NCBI GenBank assembly: GCA_964625575.1
Contig: CAZVBQ010000014.1
Span: forward strand, 1 to 64,000
Origin: UTCHB3 sp964625575
GTDB taxonomy: Bacteria > Bacteroidota > Ignavibacteria > Ignavibacteriales > Ignavibacteriaceae
Reading direction: 5' to 3'
Length of the DNA stretch: 64,000 bases
Made by a program: the position numbers and the translations under genes. The notes under the pieces were generated by a model. It did no database searches, was not told where the DNA came from, and saw only the letters and a list, made by a program, of their open reading frames with translations. Each line of letters begins with the position of its first letter. The first letter of the stretch is position 1. Below, piece by piece: positions 24,974 to 35,008 of this stretch.

Positions 24974-26329
24974 ATGAATATGACTGAAGAAATAAAAATC
25001 AAAACCAATCTGCCGGCTTCGATGCTGAAGAACTACAAGAACAAGGTTGTTACAGCGGAAGAAGCGGTCAGTGTTATCAAATCCGGTGACAACGTTGCGG
25101 TGCACTCCAATTGCGCGTTCCCAAGGGCATTGATTGATGCCCTCGTTCAAAGAAAAGACGAACTAAGGGATGTGCAGCTATTACACGCGCTTTCGGTGGG
25201 TGAATTGCCATACCTTCGTCCCGGAATGCGCGAACACTTCAACCACAGATCATTTTTTATGGGTGGTGAAGCGCGTGTTGCTGTTGGTGAAGGACGTGCT
25301 GATTTTATGCCGCTCTATCTCTATGAGTTTCCTTTACTCGTAAAAAAAGGCGAATTAAAAATAAATGTTGCCCTTTTGCATCTTTCGCCTCCGGATGAAC
25401 ACGGCTTTTGCAGCTACGGTGTTGAGGTTGGTATCATTAAAACCGCTGCTGAAAACGCTGATATCATCATCGCCCAGGTTAATCCGAACATGCCCCGTGC
25501 CCTTGGTGACAGCTTCATACACATCAGCAGAATAGATTATATCGTTGAAATCGAGGAAGATATCCTTGAACTCCCACAGGGAGCAAAAGAACTCAGCCCC
25601 GAAATGGCGCGCGCTTATGAGCAAATTGGTATGAACATTGCCGGTATGATCGAAAACGGCTCGACGCTCCAGCTTGGTATCGGAGTTATTCCTGATAACG
25701 TCCTCAAGTATCTCGGTGACAAAAGAGATCTTGGTCTGCATACTGAAACCTTCAGCGATGGCATTATTGATCTGGTGGAGAGGGGAATTGTCACCAATTC
25801 CAAAAAAGGGTTGCATGACGGTAAGATCATCGCCGGATTCGTTCTCGGAACCAAGAAACTATATGATTTCATCGACAACAACCCGATGATCGAATTTCAT
25901 CCACAGGAATATGTAAACGATCCTTTTGTTATTGCCCGGAACCGGAAGATGGTAGCCATAAATTCCGCGTTGGAAGTAGACATTACCGGACAGGTATGTT
26001 CCGACTCAATAGGTCCCCGTTTGTACAGTGGCTTTGGTGGTCAGGTCGATTTCATCCGCGGTGCCACAAGGTCTGAAGGAGGCAAACCGATAATAGCTTT
26101 GCCTGCTACAACAAAGAATGGCACGATATCAAGGATCACAAAACAGTTAAAGCCCGGTGCCGGTGTGGTAACCAACAGGGCAGATGTTCATTATGTTGTG
26201 ACAGAATACGGTGTTGCACAGCTTTGGGGCAAAACGGTCAGCGAGAGGGTGAGAGCTTTGATCTCGATCTCCGATCCCGCTTTCAGAGATGAACTTGAAG
26301 CTTACGCAAGATCAGTAAATTACATCTGA
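24974..26329 (+). CDS. Acetyl-CoA hydrolase/transferase family protein
   Basis: 451 residues resembling 4-hydroxybutyrate or succinate/butyrate:acetate CoA-transferases. Two Rossmann-like halves are visible: AVHSNCAFPRALIDALV, then HLSPPDEHGFCSYGVEVG, and the second half with IGVIPDNVLKYL. The catalytic Glu is in LHTETFSDG, which forms the CoA thioester. GFGGQVDFIRGA and TEYGVAQLWGKT close the family pattern. It likely moves CoA between short-chain acids, for energy conservation during amino-acid breakdown. It sits three bases after ald and five before the phosphatase gene. Confidence 0.88.
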   Translation: MNMTEEIKIKTNLPASMLKNYKNKVVTAEEAVSVIKSGDNVAVHSNCAFPRALIDALVQRKDELRDVQLLHALSVGELPYLRPGMREHFNHRSFFMGGEARVAVGEGRADFMPLYLYEFPLLVKKGELKINVALLHLSPPDEHGFCSYGVEVGIIKTAAENADIIIAQVNPNMPRALGDSFIHISRIDYIVEIEEDILELPQGAKELSPEMARAYEQIGMNIAGMIENGSTLQLGIGVIPDNVLKYLGDKRDLGLHTETFSDGIIDLVERGIVTNSKKGLHDGKIIAGFVLGTKKLYDFIDNNPMIEFHPQEYVNDPFVIARNRKMVAINSALEVDITGQVCSDSIGPRLYSGFGGQVDFIRGATRSEGGKPIIALPATTKNGTISRITKQLKPGAGVVTNRADVHYVVTEYGVAQLWGKTVSERVRALISISDPAFRDELEAYARSVNYI

Positions 26330-26334
26330 GGAAC

Positions 26335-27039
26335 ATGTTCGCTGTAATTGGTGATATTCATGGCTGTGTTCATACCTTGGAGTTGCTTGTTCGCAAGGTC
26401 AAGGAAGTTTACGGAGATATAGATATATATGCCACGGGCGATCTGATCGACCGTGGCAACAATTCCCCCCAGACGATCGATTTCGTGATCGAGAATGAAA
26501 TTCATCCTGTTTTGGGTAACCACGACCGGATGTTCTTTTCCTACTTTACCGATGAAAACAGTCCGGCAGGCAAGTTGTGGCGATACAACGCGTCGGAGAA
26601 AACACTCTTCGATTATTCGAAAAATCCTGCCAGACTGATGGCGCATCTTGATTTTATTGCAGGGGTGCCTCTGTTCTATGACCTTGGTTCCCATCTTCTC
26701 TCTCACGCGGGGGTGGGAATTCAGTGGCTGTCTGTTTTAAAGGACAATGGTGAACTTGACTCAAAAATGCTCGAGAAAATGGCGATCGAAAATATCGACA
26801 GTGAAAATGGTCTGCTTTGGAACAGAACAAAGTTGCTTAATGTTGGTAAGATTCAGATAGTCGGTCACACTCCGGTGCCGGCAATCAAGTTTTACAAGGA
26901 GAGTATGGTGTACTATATAGATACCGGCGCCGCCAACGGAAACAAGCTTACAGCACTCGTTATAACTGAAAGTGGTGACGCTGATATCATGTCTGAAAAG
27001 ACCGACTCAAGGGATTTGCACACCCTCTTATTCAGATAG
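26335..27039 (+). CDS. PPP-family serine/threonine protein phosphatase (metallophosphoesterase)
   Basis: 234 residues. The di-metal motifs are GDIHG (residues 7-11), GDLIDRG and GNHDRMF, followed by HAGVG and VGHTPV, as in bacterial PrpA/PrpE-like and ApaH-related enzymes. It could dephosphorylate proteins or dinucleotides; sequence does not decide. The ATG has TGAGGA upstream and starts five bases after the CoA-transferase stop, so it is probably the last gene of that operon. Confidence 0.88.
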   Translation: MFAVIGDIHGCVHTLELLVRKVKEVYGDIDIYATGDLIDRGNNSPQTIDFVIENEIHPVLGNHDRMFFSYFTDENSPAGKLWRYNASEKTLFDYSKNPARLMAHLDFIAGVPLFYDLGSHLLSHAGVGIQWLSVLKDNGELDSKMLEKMAIENIDSENGLLWNRTKLLNVGKIQIVGHTPVPAIKFYKESMVYYIDTGAANGNKLTALVITESGDADIMSEKTDSRDLHTLLFR

Positions 27040-27200
27040 TTCAAAAATTATTACATATTGAAATAGAGCGTTTTTTTTTAGATTTACATCGCTTTAACAA
27101 TATTTTTGAGTTCCTGTAGACATTTCTACCATCATTCACAACTTTTGGATTACCCGACATTAAAAGAGTCGAATCACTGCGAAGCGGCGTCGTCAAACTA

Positions 27201-30200
27201 TTGAAGATCTACTTTGTTACGGTTATTTTCTTCTCTATTGCTACCGGTTTTGTGCTTAGAGACTCAAGTGTTCCGTCTACATCGCGGTTCTATCTACCTA
27301 AGGAGCTGATCGACGGGTACTTTAAACGTTTTGAAAAACCTGCCGCTGAAAAAAAACAGCCCTCGAAGACTGTTCACAAACCGGTTCTGAAGCCCTCCAC
27401 GGCAGTGATCCCGCTGAATGACCTTCTTTTCGATCTGATGCCGAAAGACACGATCGACAAGAAAGGTGACTCGCTCTCTCACAAAGATTCAATCGCAATT
27501 AAGGACACTTCGAAACGCGACACAGTGAAAATTGATTCACTCGCGTTGGATTCCACGGCAAGATTGAAACACTTTAAGGTCATCAGGGATGATGTACCCT
27601 ACACCTCCTTCAATACCATAAAGAAATCATCCTTTTTCGCTACACCGTCAAATTACAAAAGGGTAGTTGAAATTGATTCTGCCGGAGGCTTCGTAAATAT
27701 AATCGAATATCTCGGGAACATGCCTTACAGGTACACATTCCGGGTGCCCTTCGATCAATATCTACAGATGGCAATTGAGAACAGGAACGACGCGCTTTGG
27801 CAGGAGCTCGGCTACAAGTACGAACTTAAAGAGACGAAAAAGGGCCTCTCCGATCTTCTGAAAGATATAACGGATTTTGAGATCCCGCTTCCGAGTGTCG
27901 GAGTGTTGAGTATTTTTGGACCACCGGTCATCAGTTTGAGGATAGGCGGGGCGGTAGATATCAGGGCAGCTTGGAGAAACGAGTCGACCGAAGGTGTTAC
28001 GGCATCACTTCTTGGAAACACGAGAAATGAACCGGATTTCAAACAGCAGGTTCAGATAAATGTAAGTGGTACCATAGGCGACAAGCTGAACATCAACGCA
28101 GACTGGAATACCGAGAGGACGTTCGAATACGAGAACCAGCTCAAGATCAAATACACAGGTTATGAAGATGAAATTGTACAGAGCGTGGAAGCCGGTAACG
28201 TTTCTCTCCAGACATCGGGTCTGGTAGGTGGTTCGGAAGCGCTATTTGGTGTAAAAGCCAACTTTAAAATGGGTCCGTTCACACTGACCGCGCTTGTTTC
28301 GCAGAAAAAAGCGGAAGTTAAAGAGAAGGATCTTGGTGGTGGAACCATTTCACAGGATTTCACGAAAAGAGCCTATGACTACTCGATTAATCACTATTTC
28401 CTTGATACTCTGTACGCTGACACTTCAGCCCAGTTGAACCTCTTCTACAGGTATTACGCCAACCCGACTCCGGAGATAGTTCAACAGTATTTTGTAAAAG
28501 ATATCGAGGTTTGGAAATCAATAAACCAGACGCTTAAGGATCCGAATGAGAGATCCGCGAACGCGTATATTACCTTACCTCCGATCTTCCAGGGTCAAAG
28601 TTATCCCGATAATTACCGAAGGGTTGATGTTGAAGAAGTGCCAGGGCAGGTGGTAAAAGGAAGATTCGTAAAGCTTACTGAAGGCGTCGATTACATTATC
28701 CACAGGGAAACGGGTTATCTCTCATTCAAGACCAATGTTCAGGATCAGGATATCATCGCGGTGGCCTTTAGAACCGAGAACGTAAATTCTGCCAGTGCCA
28801 CGGACGATCTTTTTTATGGTGAATTTCTTGACCAAACCAATGCACAAGCTGATACCACCAGGCGCCTTGTGCTGAAATTGGTCAAGCCACAATTCCTCCA
28901 GCCAACTCTCGGAACAGCCTGGAAGTTGCTTCTGAAAAACATCTACGCGATGGGTGGAAGAAATGTAAAAGAGGAAGGCTTTGAGTTTGATATTAAATAC
29001 GAAGTAGATGGTGGTGATCCCCAGTCTGTTCTCGGTGATATCCGTTTACTGAACGCCCTTGGGCTTGATCTTGTGGGTCCAAATAAACTGCCCCCTCCGG
29101 ATGGTAAATTTGACTTCAAAGCGGGTATTACAATTCTGGCTGAAACGGGTGAAGTTATATTCCCGACACTTCAGCCTTTTGGTCGAAATTTGCCAAGCAC
29201 TATACCGAGAAGTGACTCCATCAAGTATCTCGCGGTTTATGATCAGTCGTTGACTTTCGCGAAGCAGGATAAAATTAAAGATAAATGGTTACTTACCGGT
29301 AAATTCTCCGGTGAGGCTTCATCGACGTATCAGCTTGGCTTCAACGTCGTCGAGAACTCGGTGAAGGTATATCTGGATGGCAGGCAGTTAAGTCCCGGTT
29401 CCGATTACGTGGTTGACTACAACATCGGGCAGGTTACGATCAGAAATGCCGCGGCTCTCGTACCCGGTGCCAAACTCCGTATAACATACGAAGAGAACGA
29501 TCTCTTCCAGCTTGCCTCCAAAACCCTGTTTGGTGCAAGAGGCGTGCTTGACATATCAAAGAAAACCAAACTTGGTTTCTCCGCGCTCACATTGTCGCAG
29601 CAGACACTGTCTGATAAAGTCAGAATTGGTGAGGAACCGCTCAGCAACTTTATCCTCGGTCTCGATTTCCAGACCTCTCACGATCTTCCATTTCTTACAG
29701 ATCTGGTTGACAATATCTTTTCCACAAAAGAAATGTCGACTTTCTCATTCACCGGTGAAGCGGCTTACATGAGTCCCGATCCCAACACAAAGAAAAGTAC
29801 GATTGAGAGTGACGGTGGTAAATCGATCGCGTACATTGATGACTTTGAAGGCGCTAAACGTACAATCCCTGTGGGTATAACATACGGCGCGTGGAAAGAT
29901 CTTTCGGTACCTGACAGTCTCCCTTCGCTTTCGGGATTGAGCAGAATCGAAAAGATGAAGTATAAAGGGAAATCGTGGTGGTTCAACGTTTTACCATCGG
30001 ATGTAATTGTAACCGATATTTGGCCTAACAGGTCGACGGTACGTGGTGAAGAGCATATAACAGTTCTCGATTATGTTTTCCAGCCCGATACCGCGGGTTC
30101 ATACAATTACGAACCGAATTTCCTCGATCCCACAAAATCGTGGGGTGGTATGATGAAAACACTTTCATCGACCGCGAACAATCTTGTTGATGAGAACATA

Positions 30201-33200
30201 GAGTTTATTGAATTTTGGATGAACATCAGAACTGCCCCGGTTAATTCGAAGATATACATCGATCTTGGGAAGATATCTGAAGATGTGATTCCCAATAACC
30301 GGCTTGATTCAGAAGACAGACCACCACAGAACGAACTTATTGATGAAGGTGAAGACACAGGTCTTGATGGATATTTTGATGCCGCCGAGCGGACGGTATT
30401 TAACAGCCAGAAAAATGACCCAAGTAATGACAATTTCAGTTTCAACAACTCGGGTGTATTCAATATCTACAACTATTTTAATATCAACGGCACTGAAGGA
30501 AACGCGCAGTTAACCGATATCGGTCGTGTTCCTGATACCGAAGATCTTAACAGGAATGGTGTACTTGATCAGGCAAATTCATATTTCAGATATGAGATAC
30601 CTATCGATACAAGTGCCGAGAAAAACCCTTACATTAAAGGTGGTGGTAACAATGCCGGCTGGTATCTTGTAAGAATCCCGCTAAAAGATTACAAGATGGA
30701 AATCGGAAAACCCAGCTTCACGCTTGTAGAGTATATCCGAATGTTCGTTACCGGTGCCAATGATCTTGTGGCGATCAGGCTTGCAGATTTCAACCTCGTG
30801 GGTAACCAGTGGAGAAGAGCGATCGAGACTGATACACTTCTGTCGGTTTCTGTTGTTAACATCGAAGACAACCCGAACTATTTTTCACCGGGAGGTGTCG
30901 CCCGTGAAAGGGACAGAAGCCGGCCGGATCAGGAGATCTACCGGAATGAGCAATCACTTGATCTGATCTTGAGAGGACTTCCGCCTGACCAGAGCAGGGA
31001 AGCGATAAAATACCTTTTCAGACCCCTTGATGTGTTTAATTACTCCGAAATGAAACTCTTCATTCATGGCGATTCAAGTCAGGCACCGGGCGCGGTGGCT
31101 TACCAATACCAGCAAGGAGTGTTCTCTTCGGAGTTTTACTTCAGGTTTGGTACCGATACGAATAACTATTATGAGTACAGGCAACCAGTTCAGTCGGGTT
31201 GGCAGGAGATCAGTATCCTCTTCAGCCAGCTTACTGCAATCAAGCAGGCGAGGGATAGTGCCAATGTTATTTACCGGTTACCCGTGGAAGGTAAACCCGG
31301 GCATTATTACATAGTCAAAGGAAACGCGACCCTCACTTCGGTTAAATTCCTGAGTGTGGGTATAAAAAACACATATCCGTTCGCCAATATTTCAGGTGAG
31401 GTATGGGTGAACGAGCTCAGGGTGGTCGGGGCAGACAACACTCCCGGATGGGCGTATACCGCTTCTGCATCCATTAAATTCGCGGATATTCTAACCGTCA
31501 ACGCGAACGTGAGTCAGACTGATCCATATTTCCACAGGTTGGCCGACCGGTTCGGAAGCAGGGTGGAGAGTCGGAACTGGGGCGTTTCGGCCGATCTTGA
31601 TGTTATGAAACTTTTACCGGTGCCCCTGCCCGGAAGTAATTTGCGTGTTAATTATTCGCGAACAGAATCAGTTGGTGACCCTCTTTACCTCCCGGGAACT
31701 GACATTAAGGTTTCTGAGGCAGCGAAGATTCAGAAGGAAAAACTGATTCAGCAGGGCGTTGATCCCGTTCAGGCTGAGCAAGTGGCGCAGCAGATTGTGA
31801 GTGATGCTCAGACTGTGAATGTTTCCGATACGTGGACTGTCGCGAACGTTCAGATAAAGATACCTTCCGATTTTTGGGTTATTCGCGACATCTTTAACAA
31901 TCTGACATATAATTTTAACTACAACAGTTCGTTCAGTCGAAATCCGACCACACTATCATCGGAGAACTGGTTATGGAACGCGAGCATCAATTACGGTATC
32001 ACGCTAAGTCCCGATTATTTCTTTGAGCCCGCGAAGATTCCATATATCGGACAACCGTTGGCGATTTTTACTGATTACAAAGACGCGAAAATATTCTTTG
32101 TTCCTCAAAACATTACCTGGAACATTTCCGCGAGAAGATCTTTTACCCTTACACAAACGAGGGCTATTGGTCAAGCCCTTTCGCAGGAGACAGTTTCAAG
32201 GGATTTCACCGCGAACCGTGGCTTCAATTTTAACTGGAAAGTAACTGAAAAGGCGCTTATAAACCTTTCAATCGCTTATCAGGCAGATTTCGCTTCATCG
32301 CTCACATATCTTGAAACAGATCAGTTTAACAATCCCAGACCGGAGAGCGCGATTTGGGGTGATATTTTGAGCGGACAGTTCTTCGGTCAGGATTTCCGTT
32401 ATAACCAAAGCCTTGATTTCAAGACATCACCACGCCTTCCTTCATTCGGCAGGATCAATGAATATTTCCAGGTCACAGCCGGTTACAATGTAAGGTTCGG
32501 ATGGAACAACGACTTCCGTCAGGCGCAGGTAGGTAGAAGTGCAGGTTTCCAGAACAGAACAAGCTTCGGGATAAGACTTCGTCTGAAGGCTCTTACCGCG
32601 CCTCTCTTCGAAGAAGCACCTGCTGCACAGAACAACCAGCCACAGACGACTTCACCAAAACCGCGTACCCGTAGTCGCGATATTGACGAAACGGGTGAGA
32701 AAAAAGATGAAGCACCTAAAGACGGGCATTTCGCCGGTAAGGATAGCACTTTAGCACCTGCAGACACAGTGCCGGTTGTTAAAAAGCCATCAATTCTAAC
32801 CAATCTTTGGGGATTGTTGAAGAACGGCTTAAGGATTTTGATCTTCGATTATGACAATATCACATTGGATTTTTCAAACGATGTAAATGTTTCTGCCAAC
32901 GGCATCCGGGGTTTCGGAAACGGATTTAAAAATTTCTGGGGCTTGAAACAAAGCTCGGAAGAGGGGCCGGGAAGATTGTTTATTCTTGGTCTTGATCATA
33001 ACGTGGGTCCTCGTGCCGCAAACGCGAACTTAACGGATAATTATTCTGAAAGGAACAACATCGATATCCGCACCTCCAAACCGCTTTGGGAAGGTGCTAA
33101 AATAGATCTTTCATGGAAAGTCGGCTGGTCAATAAATAAATCCACCACCATGCAGAGTGACGGGAATGGTGAACTTTTCATTCAGAACATGTCTTCCACG

Positions 33201-34046
33201 GGAAACACAACAAGATCATTTTTTACAATGCCTCCCGTATTGTTCCTCTCGATCTTTAAGAGTGGTATAAAGCGAGTTGATGAGTTGTATGACAGGAGTG
33301 CATCCGATCCGGCAGCTAATCTTTCCTCAGCTTTCGTTAAAGGTTTTGAGTCGATGCCGCTTCTCGCGAGTCTCGGTCCATTGAGCGAGTTTACCAACTA
33401 CATACCAAGACCGAATTGGCGACTTTCATGGGATGGTCTGGAGAAACTGGGTATTTTCCAGGGATTCGCGAAAAGGGTTTCTATTGATCATTCATACTCC
33501 TCGGAATACACCGAAGGATGGAAGATCACACCCGACGGGAACAAAGTTGTTCAGACTCAGAGGATCAACTACAGTTTCGCTCCACTTCTCGGTTTGAATA
33601 TTACGTTCAATAATCTTTGGGGTGGCAACTTTACCGGCAGGGTACAGTACAATACCAGAACCTCGTACGATTTGGGAACATCCACAAAAAATATCACGGA
33701 GAATTTGAATCGCGATATCGGAATTACCCTTAACTATGCAAAGTCAGGCTTTGAAATACCACTCTTTGGATTGGCGCTTAAGAACGATATTGAGTTCAGT
33801 TTCTCATATACGAGTACCAAAAACTCTACTGTGCAGTTTGACATGGAAAGGTTTACTGAAGAGGGGATTCCCCAGAATGGTACGACCACTACAACCATCG
33901 AACCGCGTGTTAAATATGTGATAAGTTCCAGGGTTACCCTTGCATTGTTTTATAAGAGATCGAGCACCACACCAGAAGGAGCGGCTCGAATCCCACCAAC
34001 CACTAGAAATGAAGCCGGTCTTGATATTAAAATATCGATCCAGTGA
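27201..34046 (+). CDS. sprA: SprA, type IX secretion system outer-membrane translocon
   Basis: 2281 residues, slightly shorter than Flavobacterium SprA (about 2400). SprA is a giant 36-strand outer-membrane barrel through which type IX cargo leaves the periplasm. The sequence starts with a signal-like segment (YFVTVIFFSIATGF), then a linker with repeated KDT/KDS words, and continues as a long run of amphipathic strands with SprA blocks such as FGARGVLDISKKTKLGFSAL and AYIDDFEGAKRTIPVG. The charged, proline-rich stretch around residues 1810-1870 lies between barrel parts. The start is TTG without a clear ribosome site; the frame is open to 27120 but lacks another good start. No other type IX gene is in the window. 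Confidence 0.93.
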   Translation: MKIYFVTVIFFSIATGFVLRDSSVPSTSRFYLPKELIDGYFKRFEKPAAEKKQPSKTVHKPVLKPSTAVIPLNDLLFDLMPKDTIDKKGDSLSHKDSIAIKDTSKRDTVKIDSLALDSTARLKHFKVIRDDVPYTSFNTIKKSSFFATPSNYKRVVEIDSAGGFVNIIEYLGNMPYRYTFRVPFDQYLQMAIENRNDALWQELGYKYELKETKKGLSDLLKDITDFEIPLPSVGVLSIFGPPVISLRIGGAVDIRAAWRNESTEGVTASLLGNTRNEPDFKQQVQINVSGTIGDKLNINADWNTERTFEYENQLKIKYTGYEDEIVQSVEAGNVSLQTSGLVGGSEALFGVKANFKMGPFTLTALVSQKKAEVKEKDLGGGTISQDFTKRAYDYSINHYFLDTLYADTSAQLNLFYRYYANPTPEIVQQYFVKDIEVWKSINQTLKDPNERSANAYITLPPIFQGQSYPDNYRRVDVEEVPGQVVKGRFVKLTEGVDYIIHRETGYLSFKTNVQDQDIIAVAFRTENVNSASATDDLFYGEFLDQTNAQADTTRRLVLKLVKPQFLQPTLGTAWKLLLKNIYAMGGRNVKEEGFEFDIKYEVDGGDPQSVLGDIRLLNALGLDLVGPNKLPPPDGKFDFKAGITILAETGEVIFPTLQPFGRNLPSTIPRSDSIKYLAVYDQSLTFAKQDKIKDKWLLTGKFSGEASSTYQLGFNVVENSVKVYLDGRQLSPGSDYVVDYNIGQVTIRNAAALVPGAKLRITYEENDLFQLASKTLFGARGVLDISKKTKLGFSALTLSQQTLSDKVRIGEEPLSNFILGLDFQTSHDLPFLTDLVDNIFSTKEMSTFSFTGEAAYMSPDPNTKKSTIESDGGKSIAYIDDFEGAKRTIPVGITYGAWKDLSVPDSLPSLSGLSRIEKMKYKGKSWWFNVLPSDVIVTDIWPNRSTVRGEEHITVLDYVFQPDTAGSYNYEPNFLDPTKSWGGMMKTLSSTANNLVDENIEFIEFWMNIRTAPVNSKIYIDLGKISEDVIPNNRLDSEDRPPQNELIDEGEDTGLDGYFDAAERTVFNSQKNDPSNDNFSFNNSGVFNIYNYFNINGTEGNAQLTDIGRVPDTEDLNRNGVLDQANSYFRYEIPIDTSAEKNPYIKGGGNNAGWYLVRIPLKDYKMEIGKPSFTLVEYIRMFVTGANDLVAIRLADFNLVGNQWRRAIETDTLLSVSVVNIEDNPNYFSPGGVARERDRSRPDQEIYRNEQSLDLILRGLPPDQSREAIKYLFRPLDVFNYSEMKLFIHGDSSQAPGAVAYQYQQGVFSSEFYFRFGTDTNNYYEYRQPVQSGWQEISILFSQLTAIKQARDSANVIYRLPVEGKPGHYYIVKGNATLTSVKFLSVGIKNTYPFANISGEVWVNELRVVGADNTPGWAYTASASIKFADILTVNANVSQTDPYFHRLADRFGSRVESRNWGVSADLDVMKLLPVPLPGSNLRVNYSRTESVGDPLYLPGTDIKVSEAAKIQKEKLIQQGVDPVQAEQVAQQIVSDAQTVNVSDTWTVANVQIKIPSDFWVIRDIFNNLTYNFNYNSSFSRNPTTLSSENWLWNASINYGITLSPDYFFEPAKIPYIGQPLAIFTDYKDAKIFFVPQNITWNISARRSFTLTQTRAIGQALSQETVSRDFTANRGFNFNWKVTEKALINLSIAYQADFASSLTYLETDQFNNPRPESAIWGDILSGQFFGQDFRYNQSLDFKTSPRLPSFGRINEYFQVTAGYNVRFGWNNDFRQAQVGRSAGFQNRTSFGIRLRLKALTAPLFEEAPAAQNNQPQTTSPKPRTRSRDIDETGEKKDEAPKDGHFAGKDSTLAPADTVPVVKKPSILTNLWGLLKNGLRILIFDYDNITLDFSNDVNVSANGIRGFGNGFKNFWGLKQSSEEGPGRLFILGLDHNVGPRAANANLTDNYSERNNIDIRTSKPLWEGAKIDLSWKVGWSINKSTTMQSDGNGELFIQNMSSTGNTTRSFFTMPPVLFLSIFKSGIKRVDELYDRSASDPAANLSSAFVKGFESMPLLASLGPLSEFTNYIPRPNWRLSWDGLEKLGIFQGFAKRVSIDHSYSSEYTEGWKITPDGNKVVQTQRINYSFAPLLGLNITFNNLWGGNFTGRVQYNTRTSYDLGTSTKNITENLNRDIGITLNYAKSGFEIPLFGLALKNDIEFSFSYTSTKNSTVQFDMERFTEEGIPQNGTTTTTIEPRVKYVISSRVTLALFYKRSSTTPEGAARIPPTTRNEAGLDIKISIQ

Positions 34047-34949
34047 TCAGTACCTGCTGACCATCTCCGGGTTGTCGCTGAGAATGAAGGGGTAGCACAG
34101 GTTTCCCGGAAGTCGCCGGATGCTCTCACGGTTATTTAGCGAATACGGTATCACACTTGGGGGGAGTTCATACAGTCCGGCATACCGTTGGTCAAGCATC
34201 CGGTATTGTATGCAGACAAATCCTTTAGAATAATCGATGATCTCGAGCAGACGTCCTTCTATGGCTCCATTCAAGGTATGTTCAAAATCGCGCTTGTCAG
34301 ATATGAACTTCGCGGGTTGAGTTTCCCTCCCATTGTAGTCTTCAAAAAAGAATTTAATATTATTCAATTCATCCGCGAAGTTTAGTTTAATGATTGAAGC
34401 CATTCGGCGGGTAAGGCTGCTAATTGGGTCAGTGTTGGAAATCCGCTTCATCATATTGAAAAGCAGCTTAGATTTAATGAAATTGTGACTGAAGCAGAGT
34501 GGTATTTCCGGCTCAAGGTTATGCACGGCAAACAAAACTTCAGGGAGCCAAGAAACGATTATCACGTTTTCTTCCAGTGCCCTGATCTTTATCTCATTGA
34601 GTATCTGGTTCTCTTCTCCATAATCCTTGATATCTATAAAAATCCTGCTTTCAGCTCTCATTTTGCTTTTAAACAGATCAAGGGCTTCACTTAGTGTCAT
34701 GATCCCTGTGTCCGGTGAGGAATTGTTCACTGACTTCATCAGTTCATCTAAAGTGGAGGTTACAATATCGATCTTCCGGTTTGTGTAGGGTTTGAAATAT
34801 CTGTCGTGATTTATTATCGGCACGTTATCAGATGTGAGACGTACATCAAACTCAAAATACTTGACACCTGACTCTAATGCATTCTTGAATCCGGTGAAAG
34901 TATTCTCAAACTCACTAAAGCCACGGAAACGGTGTGTTACGATATTCAT
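34047..34949 (-). CDS. Glycerophosphodiester phosphodiesterase-like protein
   Basis: 300 residues. The GDPD active-site pattern is present: THRFRG with FENT, then FEFDVRLTSDNVPIINHD, and a typical ending ILSDNPEM. These enzymes release glycerol-3-phosphate from deacylated phospholipids. Between about residues 175 and 270 the usual barrel strands are replaced by a long lysine/phenylalanine-rich segment (KLLFNMMKRISNTD onward) that I cannot align with the family. There is no signal peptide, so it is probably cytoplasmic. It abuts the convergent sprA with no intervening base. Confidence 0.8.
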   Translation of the reverse strand: MNIVTHRFRGFSEFENTFTGFKNALESGVKYFEFDVRLTSDNVPIINHDRYFKPYTNRKIDIVTSTLDELMKSVNNSSPDTGIMTLSEALDLFKSKMRAESRIFIDIKDYGEENQILNEIKIRALEENVIIVSWLPEVLFAVHNLEPEIPLCFSHNFIKSKLLFNMMKRISNTDPISSLTRRMASIIKLNFADELNNIKFFFEDYNGRETQPAKFISDKRDFEHTLNGAIEGRLLEIIDYSKGFVCIQYRMLDQRYAGLYELPPSVIPYSLNNRESIRRLPGNLCYPFILSDNPEMVSRY

Positions 34950-34950
34950 A

Positions 34951-34996
34951 TGATTGTGTAAATTTAAAATTGTGTTTTTTCTGATTGTATAAATAT
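34951..34996. repeat. Direct repeat TGATTGTRTAAATWT in divergent promoter region
   Basis: TGATTGTGTAAATTT at 34951-34965 recurs as TGATTGTATAAATAT at 34982-34996, with a 31-base offset (about three helical turns). It fills the 59-base gap between the divergent phosphodiesterase and alpha/beta hydrolase genes. The second copy contains TATAAATAT, a plausible -10 for the rightward gene. Two sites for one regulator on the same DNA face, or two matching promoters, would both explain it. Confidence 0.4.
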
Positions 34997-35008
34997 AGGC
35001 AGAAATAG

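Noticed and set aside
24299..25150. 283-codon reverse ORF opposite ald and the CoA-transferase start
   Set aside because: Both forward genes are complete and conserved; the product is rich in Cys and His in the manner of antisense translation.
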